This document shows, piece after piece, positions 16,299 to 20,974 of a stretch of 20,974 nucleotides of DNA (its first letter is position 1; each line of letters begins with the position of its first letter). The translations under genes and the position numbers were made by a program. The stretch is from GCA-003244245 sp036378735 (GTDB lineage: Bacteria > Actinomycetota > Actinomycetes > Mycobacteriales > Pseudonocardiaceae): assembly GCA_036378735.1 (NCBI GenBank), contig DASUVX010000037.1:1-20974 (forward strand). The letters are read 5' to 3'. The notes beneath the pieces are model-generated. The model saw nothing but the letters and a program-made list of their open reading frames with translations, ran no database searches and was not told the DNA's origin.

Positions 16299-16877
16299 TT
16301 ACTCTGCCGGGTCAGCCGCACGCGCCGGCTCCACGGCGGACCGATCGGCTCTGGCCGCCCGTGGCTTATTGCGGTGCGGGGCCAGCACCATCGTCATGTT
16401 CCGGCCGTCTTGTTTGGCGGAGGTCTCCACGAAGCCTAGATCGGCCACGTCCTCGGAGAGCCGCTGCAGCAGCCGGAAGCCGAGCTCCGGCCGGGACTGT
16501 TCACGACCCCGGAACATGATGGTGACCTTCACTTTGTGCCCCGCATCGAGGAACCGTACAACGTGACGTTTCTTCGTCTCGTAGTCGTGCGCGTCGATCT
16601 TGGGGCGGAGCTTTTGCTCCTTGATAACCGTCATCTGCTGGTTGCGGCGGGACTCACGGGCCTTCTGCGCGGTCTCGTACTTGAACTTGCCGAAGTCCAT
16701 CAGTTTGCAGACCGGTGGGCGGGCCTGCGCCGCAACCTCGACCAGATCGAGGTCCGCTTCCTGAGCTAGTCGAAGCGCATCTTCGATGCGGACAATGCCG
16801 ACCTGCTCGCCATTCGGACCAACCAACCTGACCTCGGGAACGCGAATGCGTTCGTTAATGCGTGTCTCGACGGTGAT
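16299..16877 (-). CDS. infC: Translation initiation factor IF-3 (ATC start codon)
   Basis: IF3 binds the 30S subunit, prevents premature joining of 50S and checks start-codon pairing. Conserved IF3 sequence runs from ETRINERIRVPEVRLVGPNG through DLDLVEVAAQARPPVCKLMD (N domain and linker) to KVTIMFRGREQSRPELG in the C domain, then a disordered Ala/Arg/Pro tail. Translated upstream, the conserved N-terminus begins at an ATC at 16877, placed four bases after AGGAGG. An in-frame TGA lies only four codons further upstream (16889-16887), and the first ATG/GTG/TTG in frame is TTG at 16826, inside the conserved domain. I therefore call a 192-aa protein from ATC. Confidence 0.93.
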   Translation of the reverse strand: MTVETRINERIRVPEVRLVGPNGEQVGIVRIEDALRLAQEADLDLVEVAAQARPPVCKLMDFGKFKYETAQKARESRRNQQMTVIKEQKLRPKIDAHDYETKKRHVVRFLDAGHKVKVTIMFRGREQSRPELGFRLLQRLSEDVADLGFVETSAKQDGRNMTMVLAPHRNKPRAARADRSAVEPARAADPAE

Positions 16878-17154
16878 GTGGCCTCCTCAGTCGTCCTACC
16901 CACGGCGCAACCGAGCAGGTGGGACTGCCTCCCACACCCCATGCCCAAGGACACACCCCGGACACCACGCGGCCCCGCACTGACGTGCGGGGCCCGCAGA
17001 TCCGACCGATCGACGCCGCGTGTTGTCTGTCAACACACACCGTCAACACCGGAATCCCGCTAGGGATTCCGGGACCGGGACCCGGCCGCCTTCCAGCGGT
17101 TCGGGTGGGAGCGGGCTCCACTTGCCGCCTCCGCCGAAGCGGAGGTTGGTCGCA
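16878..17154 (-). promoter_or_regulatory. highly structured infC leader with five hairpins
   Basis: This stretch has no convincing gene on the minus strand. In transcript order it holds five stem-loops: 17145-17128, 7 bp capped by TTCG; 17072-17049, a perfect 10-bp stem with a 4-base loop; 17036-17020, GTGTTG/CAACAC with a 5-base loop; 16994-16971, a perfect 10-bp GC-rich stem with loop GTCA; and 16935-16919, GTGGGA/TCCCAC with a 5-base loop. It ends at the infC Shine-Dalgarno AGGAGG (16887-16882). The CCTCC in the first hairpin is complementary to the GGAGG of that site. The density of perfect stems suggests a cis-regulatory RNA or attenuator. No T-runs follow the stems. Confidence 0.55.
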
Positions 17155-17160
17155 CCGGAC

Positions 17161-17169
17161 ATGTTAGCA
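17161..17169 (-). promoter_or_regulatory. candidate infC operon promoter (extended -10)
   Basis: The minus strand reads TGCTAACAT: a TGn extension followed by TAACAT, fitting TAnnnT. No TTGACA-like -35 is present, which extended -10 promoters can tolerate. RNA would start near 17154, giving a leader of about 277 bases before the infC ATC. Two TTGAC(G/A) boxes at 17046-17041 and 17033-17028 look like -35 elements but have no acceptable -10 behind them. Confidence 0.35.
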
Positions 17170-17182
17170 GGTCACCCCCCTC

Positions 17183-17464
17183 GATGGGCTGCGCCGCGCA
17201 CTAGCCGGTGGCGGCCCCGTACTCGACAAGCCAGTTCGGCGTCGGGTGCAAGCCGCCATCGACGGGCTCAGCGAGCAGCCCCGGCCGCCGGGCGTGCTCG
17301 CTCTGCAAGGCCTTCGACGCGCGTACCGGCTCAGAGTGGGCGACTACCGGGTGATCTATACGGTCGATGACGGTTACAAGCCCACCGCCAGGGTGGCCCG
17401 GCGTCCCCGCGGCGGAGTCGTGTGCTCAACGTCAACGACGGTGCGCAGGAACTGGCCGGTGTAA
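17183..17464 (+). pseudogene. remnant of a RelE/ParE-family toxin gene
   Basis: The plus-strand frame reads LDKPVRRRVQAAIDGLSE, then QPRPPGVLALQG and YRLRVGDYRVIYTVDDG, the middle and core strands of RelE/ParE-type mRNA interferase toxins. The N-terminal strand and helix expected before LDKPVRRR are missing. The frame is closed by TAG at 17165, and the first possible start is GTG at 17246, already inside the conserved helix. After VDDG the sequence no longer follows the usual family ending and runs 91 bases antisense into the 3' end of uvrA. No antitoxin gene is adjacent. I read it as a decayed toxin gene whose tail was lost or overwritten next to uvrA. Confidence 0.6.
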
Positions 17465-20283
17465 CTGGTGTCGATCGCGGCGACCTGCTCGGGTGTCCCC
17501 TCCGCGATCACTGTGCCGCCGGCCGCACCTCCTTCGGGCCCCATGTCGACCACCCAGTCCGATGACTTGATCACGTCCAGGTTGTGCTCGATCACGATGA
17601 CGGTATTGCCCTTGTCGGCCAGCTCGTTGATCACGCCGAGGAGCTTGCGGATGTCCTCGAAATGCAGCCCGGTGGTGGGCTCGTCGAGCACGTACACAGT
17701 GCGCCCAGTGGATCGTTTCTGCAGCTCACTGGCGAGCTTGACGCGCTGCGCCTCGCCACCGGACAACGTCGGCGCAGGTTGCCCGAGCCGGACATAACCC
17801 AACCCGACGTCCACCAGCGTCTTGAGATGGCGGTGGATCGCCGAGATCGGCTCGAAGAACGCCGCAGCATCCTCGATGGGCATATCGAGCACCTCAGCGA
17901 TTGTCTTGCCCTTGTAGTGCACCTCGAGGGTTTCCCGGTTGTACCGGGCACCGTGGCACACCTCGCACGGGACATAGACGTCGGGCAGGAAGTTCATCTC
18001 GATCTTGATGGTGCCGTCCCCGGCGCAGGCCTCGCAGCGACCACCCTTGACGTTGAAGGAGAACCTTCCGGGCTGGTAGCCGCGGACTTTCGCCTCGGTG
18101 GTGGCGGCGAACAGCTTGCGGATCCGGTCGAACACACCGGTATAGGTCGCCGGGTTCGAGCGCGGGGTCCGCCCGATCGGTGACTGATCCACCTTGACCA
18201 GCTTGTCGACGTGCTCCAGCCCGTTGACCCGGGTGTGCCGGCCGGGTACCTGACGGGCACCGTTGAGCCGGTTGGCCAGCACGGTCGCCAGGATGTCGTT
18301 GACCAATGTCGACTTGCCCGATCCGGACACCCCAGTGACCGAGACCAGGCAGCCCAGTGGGAACGACACGTCGATGCCACGCAGGTTGTGCTCCCGCGCT
18401 CCGACCACGGTCAACCGCCGCGACCGGTCCACCGGACGTCGCACAGCCGGAACCGGGATGCTACGCCGGCCGGACAGGTAGGCACCGGTGATCGAGGTGT
18501 CATGCTGCTCCAGCCCGGGGAACGGGCCGCTGTAGACGACCTGACCCCCGTGCTCGCCGGCCCCCGGGCCGATGTCCACCACCCAGTCCGACGTCCGGAT
18601 GGTTTCCTCGTCGTGTTCGACCACAATCAGGGTGTTGCCCAGATCGCGCAATCTGGTCAGCGTGGCCAGCAGCCGGTGGTTGTCCCGCTGGTGCAGGCCG
18701 ATCGAGGGCTCATCCAGCACGTACAGCACCCCGACCAGCCCGGAGCCGATCTGGGTGGCCAGCCGTATGCGCTGCGCCTCGCCGCCGGACAGCGTGGCCG
18801 AGGCCCGGTCCAGGGACAGGTAATCGAGCCCCACGTCGAGCAGGAAGCGCAGCCGGGCCTGGATCTCCTTGAGCACCGCACCGGCGATCATGCTCTGCCT
18901 GGTGTCCAGCCGCAGGCCGCCGAGAAACGCCGCGGCGTCGCGAACCGACAGCGCGGACACGTCCGCGATGGATTTACGACCCTCGGCGGTGTGGGTGAGC
19001 GTGACGGCAAGGATCTCCGGCTTGAGCCGGGTGCCGCGGCAGGCCGGGCACGGCACGTCGCGCATGTAGCCGTCGTACTTGTCGCGCATGTGGTCCGACT
19101 CGGCCTGGTTCATCCGGCGCTCGAGGAACGGGATGGCGCCTTCGAAGGCGGCGTAGTAGGAGCGCTCCCGGCCGTAGCGGTTGCGGTACCGGACGTGTAC
19201 CTGCACATCGGTGCCATGCAGAACGGCTTTCTGGGCGCTGGCCGTCAACCGTCGCCACGGGGTGTCCATCCGGAAGCCGATGGTCTCGGCCAGCGCTTCG
19301 AGCAGCCGCTGAAAGTACTCGTAGGTCTGCCCGGTGGCCCACGGCGCGATCGCACCCTCAGCCAGCGACAGTTCCGGGTCCGGCACCACCAGCTCGGGGT
19401 CAACCTCCTTGCGTATCCCGATGCCGGTGCACTCGGGGCAGGCGCCGTAGGGCGAGTTGAACGAGAACGACCGCGGCTCCAAGTCGTCGACGCCGATGGG
19501 ATGACCGTTCGGGCACGCCATCCGCTCGGAGAAGCGACGCTGCCGGTGCGGGTGATGGTCGTCGCGGTCGACGAAATCGAGCACCACGAGTCCGTCGGCC
19601 AGCCGCAGCGCGGTCTCCACCGAATCGGTGAGCCGCTGCTTGGCGCTGTCCTTGACCGCCAACCGGTCGACCACCACGGAGATGTCGTGCTTGTCCTGCT
19701 TCTTGAGCTTGGGCGCCTCGGTGAGTGGGTACACGATGCCGTCGACGAGGACCCGGGAGTAACCCTGGGACTGCAACTCGGCGAACAGATCGACGAACTC
19801 GCCCTTGCGGGTCCGCACCACCGGCGCCAGCACCTGGAATCGGGTGCCGGGCTCCAGCGCGAGAACCTGGTCGACGATCTGTTGCGGGGTCTGCCGGGAG
19901 ATCGGTTCGCCGCAGATCGGGCAGTGTGGCTCGCCGGCGCGGGCGTAGAGCAGGCGCAGGTAGTCGTGCACCTCGGTGATGGTGCCGACGGTGGAGCGGG
20001 GGTTGCGGCTGGTGGACTTCTGGTCGATCGACACCGCTGGCGACAATCCCTCGATGAAGTCGACGTCGGGCTTGTCCATCTGGCCGAGGAACTGGCGGGC
20101 GTAGGCCGACAGCGATTCGACGTACCGGCGTTGGCCCTCCGCGAAGATGGTGTCGAACGCGAGGCTGGATTTGCCGGAACCGGACAGCCCGGTGAACACG
20201 ATGAGGCTGTCGCGGGGCAGGTCGAGGTCGACACTGCGCAGGTTGTGCTCCCGCGCGCCGCGCACGACAAGTCGGTCAGCCAC
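17374..20283 (-). CDS. uvrA: Excinuclease ABC subunit A
   Basis: UvrA is the damage-sensing ATPase of nucleotide excision repair; it loads UvrB at lesions. The 969-aa protein has two ABC-type ATPase halves: Walker A GLSGSGKS at 32-39 and GVSGSGKS at 651-658, and ABC signatures LSGGEAQR at 498-505 and 840-847, each followed by LDEP. The C-terminal zinc finger is C750/C753 with C773/C776. The first finger has the form C257-PNG-H261 with C282/C285, which I recall in other actinobacterial UvrAs. I chose GTG at 20283 because AAGGGA lies just upstream and the protein then starts MADRLVVRGAREHNLR; a start at 20358 would add 25 atypical residues. The last ~20 residues exceed the usual end and overlap the toxin remnant. 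Confidence 0.97.
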   Translation of the reverse strand: MADRLVVRGAREHNLRSVDLDLPRDSLIVFTGLSGSGKSSLAFDTIFAEGQRRYVESLSAYARQFLGQMDKPDVDFIEGLSPAVSIDQKSTSRNPRSTVGTITEVHDYLRLLYARAGEPHCPICGEPISRQTPQQIVDQVLALEPGTRFQVLAPVVRTRKGEFVDLFAELQSQGYSRVLVDGIVYPLTEAPKLKKQDKHDISVVVDRLAVKDSAKQRLTDSVETALRLADGLVVLDFVDRDDHHPHRQRRFSERMACPNGHPIGVDDLEPRSFSFNSPYGACPECTGIGIRKEVDPELVVPDPELSLAEGAIAPWATGQTYEYFQRLLEALAETIGFRMDTPWRRLTASAQKAVLHGTDVQVHVRYRNRYGRERSYYAAFEGAIPFLERRMNQAESDHMRDKYDGYMRDVPCPACRGTRLKPEILAVTLTHTAEGRKSIADVSALSVRDAAAFLGGLRLDTRQSMIAGAVLKEIQARLRFLLDVGLDYLSLDRASATLSGGEAQRIRLATQIGSGLVGVLYVLDEPSIGLHQRDNHRLLATLTRLRDLGNTLIVVEHDEETIRTSDWVVDIGPGAGEHGGQVVYSGPFPGLEQHDTSITGAYLSGRRSIPVPAVRRPVDRSRRLTVVGAREHNLRGIDVSFPLGCLVSVTGVSGSGKSTLVNDILATVLANRLNGARQVPGRHTRVNGLEHVDKLVKVDQSPIGRTPRSNPATYTGVFDRIRKLFAATTEAKVRGYQPGRFSFNVKGGRCEACAGDGTIKIEMNFLPDVYVPCEVCHGARYNRETLEVHYKGKTIAEVLDMPIEDAAAFFEPISAIHRHLKTLVDVGLGYVRLGQPAPTLSGGEAQRVKLASELQKRSTGRTVYVLDEPTTGLHFEDIRKLLGVINELADKGNTVIVIEHNLDVIKSSDWVVDMGPEGGAAGGTVIAEGTPEQVAAIDTSYTGQFLRTVVDVEHTTPPRGRRATLAVGL

Positions 20284-20312
20284 TGTGGTCCCTTCGGCAG
20301 ACGGCCACACCC

Positions 20313-20335
20313 ATGCTATGCGGGGGTACCGACAG
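20313..20335 (-). promoter_or_regulatory. uvrA promoter of the DNA-damage-inducible PafBC / RecA_NDp type
   Basis: The minus strand reads CTGTCGGTA (20335-20327), eight bases, then TAGCAT (20318-20313). The motif known for LexA-independent damage induction in mycobacteria is TTGTCRGTG-N8-TAnnnT. The core TGTCGGT, the exact 8-base spacing and the -10 pattern all agree; only the two outer bases of the first box differ. RNA would start near 20306, about 23 bases before the uvrA GTG. I see no LexA-type SOS box nearby. A DNA-repair gene is the expected target of this promoter class. Confidence 0.65.
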
Positions 20336-20371
20336 TCGCGGATGCCGCGGTCCCTCACTGACTCGCCGGAC

Positions 20372-20400
20372 TTGGGACGGGCTCATCGGCGCGTTACGGT
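20372..20400 (+). promoter_or_regulatory. candidate promoter for the metallo-hydrolase gene, leaderless
   Basis: TTGGGA (20372-20377) is followed after 17 bases by TACGGT (20395-20400), fitting TAnnnT. The GTG at 20409 begins eight bases past the -10 box, so transcription can start at or within two bases of the start codon. No Shine-Dalgarno is present. It is divergent from the uvrA promoter, with the two start regions about 100 bases apart. Confidence 0.45.
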
Positions 20401-20408
20401 CGGTTATT

Positions 20409-20974
20409 GTGGACATTCTCAAGGACTACACCGGCGCGGTGGTACCAGGCGGTCCGGCACAGCGGCGGACGCTGGCCACCATGACCGTCACCAAGGTCTC
20501 GGTCGGGCCGATGGACAACAATGCTTACCTGCTGACCTGCTCCGACACCGGAGAGGCATTGCTGATCGACGCGGCCAACGAGGTCGATCGGCTGATGGAC
20601 CTGCTGGGTCACGGCCCGGACCGGCCTGATCTGCGGACGATCGTCACCACCCACCGGCACGCGGACCATTGGCAGGCCCTCGGTGCGCTGGCCGGTGCGA
20701 CGGGGGCGAGCACCGTCGCGCACCCGATCGACGCGCCGCAGTTACCGGTGCCGCCGGATCGTCTGGTCGACCATGGGGACACCGTGGCTGTCGGACGTGT
20801 GCGGCTAGACGTGATCCACCTGCGCGGACACACGCCGGGCTCGATCGCCCTGCTGCACCGCGACGCCGACGGCACCCCGCATCTGTTCACCGGCGACGCG
20901 CTGTTTCCCGGTGGCCCCGGACGGACAACAAACCCGGCGGACTTCCGCTCGCTGATGGACGATTTGGAGTCCCG
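20409..20974 (+). CDS. Metallo-beta-lactamase-fold hydrolase, 5' part (partial)
   Basis: This is the first 188 codons of a glyoxalase II-like metallo-hydrolase; the gene runs off the right edge. The metal-binding motif THRHADH is at residues 81-87, with further ligands expected at H141 in RGHTPGS and D163 in FTGDALFPGG. The core begins KVSVGPMDNNAYLL. The N-terminal stretch LKDYTGAVVPGGPAQRRT resembles the mycobacterial homologue beside uvrA (Rv1637c, from memory), so I take the GTG at 20409 rather than the ATG at 20481. The substrate is unknown; hydroxyacylglutathione hydrolase is a loose guess, and actinobacteria use mycothiol instead of glutathione. It diverges from uvrA. Confidence 0.88.
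   Translation, partial: MDILKDYTGAVVPGGPAQRRTLATMTVTKVSVGPMDNNAYLLTCSDTGEALLIDAANEVDRLMDLLGHGPDRPDLRTIVTTHRHADHWQALGALAGATGASTVAHPIDAPQLPVPPDRLVDHGDTVAVGRVRLDVIHLRGHTPGSIALLHRDADGTPHLFTGDALFPGGPGRTTNPADFRSLMDDLES

Noticed and set aside
16766..16954. Small minus-strand open frame overlapping the infC start, as a possible leader peptide
   Set aside because: It has no Shine-Dalgarno and ends inside infC in a different frame; there is no run of regulatory codons.
17028..17046. Two TTGAC boxes (TTGACA and TTGACG) in the infC leader as promoter -35 elements
   Set aside because: No acceptable -10 hexamer lies 16-18 bases downstream of either. TTGACA is also part of the hairpin at 17020-17036, which explains its symmetry.
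18211..20361. Long plus-strand open frame of 716 codons opposite uvrA
   Set aside because: It is the antisense shadow of the conserved uvrA gene in GC-rich DNA. Its translation is low-complexity, with no family motif and no ribosome-binding site.

Overview
The window is a GC-rich chromosomal segment from an actinobacterium. The 5' end of the 16S rRNA gene and the protein sequences fit the Pseudonocardiaceae best (inference from remembered relatives; no search was run). Almost every gene is on the minus strand, so the natural reading direction is from high to low coordinates. The gene order uvrA, infC-rpmI-rplT-SpoU methyltransferase, pheS-pheT, argCJBDFRGH, mpg, tyrS is conserved housekeeping synteny that I remember in part from Mycobacterium and Streptomyces.

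Layout from right to left. (1) The far right carries the start of a plus-strand metallo-beta-lactamase-fold hydrolase that runs off the window and is probably leaderless. (2) uvrA reads leftwards from a promoter matching the actinobacterial DNA-damage (PafBC / RecA_NDp) motif. (3) Between uvrA and infC lies the remnant of a RelE/ParE-type toxin gene on the plus strand, overlapping the 3' end of uvrA. (4) infC begins with an ATC codon behind a strong Shine-Dalgarno and an unusually hairpin-rich leader of about 280 bases. More hairpins fill the infC-rpmI spacer; rpmI, rplT and a SpoU/TrmH-family rRNA methyltransferase with no conventional start codon follow. (5) pheS-pheT follow, ending at a cluster of three short hairpins with a 21-bp period. 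(6) A complete arginine-biosynthesis operon, argC-J-B-D-F-R-G-H, starts from a promoter that appears leaderless and is overlapped by a likely ARG box. It continues without a clear break into mpg (alkyladenine DNA glycosylase) and tyrS. (7) An rRNA promoter and leader come immediately after tyrS, with the first ~108 bases of 16S rRNA at the left edge.

How the genes work together: ArgJ, B, C, D, F, G and H make arginine from glutamate by the acetyl-recycling route, and ArgR is encoded in the middle of the operon it probably represses. The arg junctions are mostly 1-4 base stop/start overlaps, which suggests translational coupling. The rest is translation machinery (IF3, L35, L20, PheRS, TyrRS, rRNA) and DNA repair (UvrA, AAG-type glycosylase).

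I see no CRISPR array, insertion sequence, prophage, tRNA or accessory gene island. The best candidates for something undescribed are regulatory: the ATC-initiated infC with its structured leader, the possible RNA switch between infC and rpmI, the missing start codon of the methyltransferase, the leaderless argC with overlapping operator, and the dyad at the head of argG.
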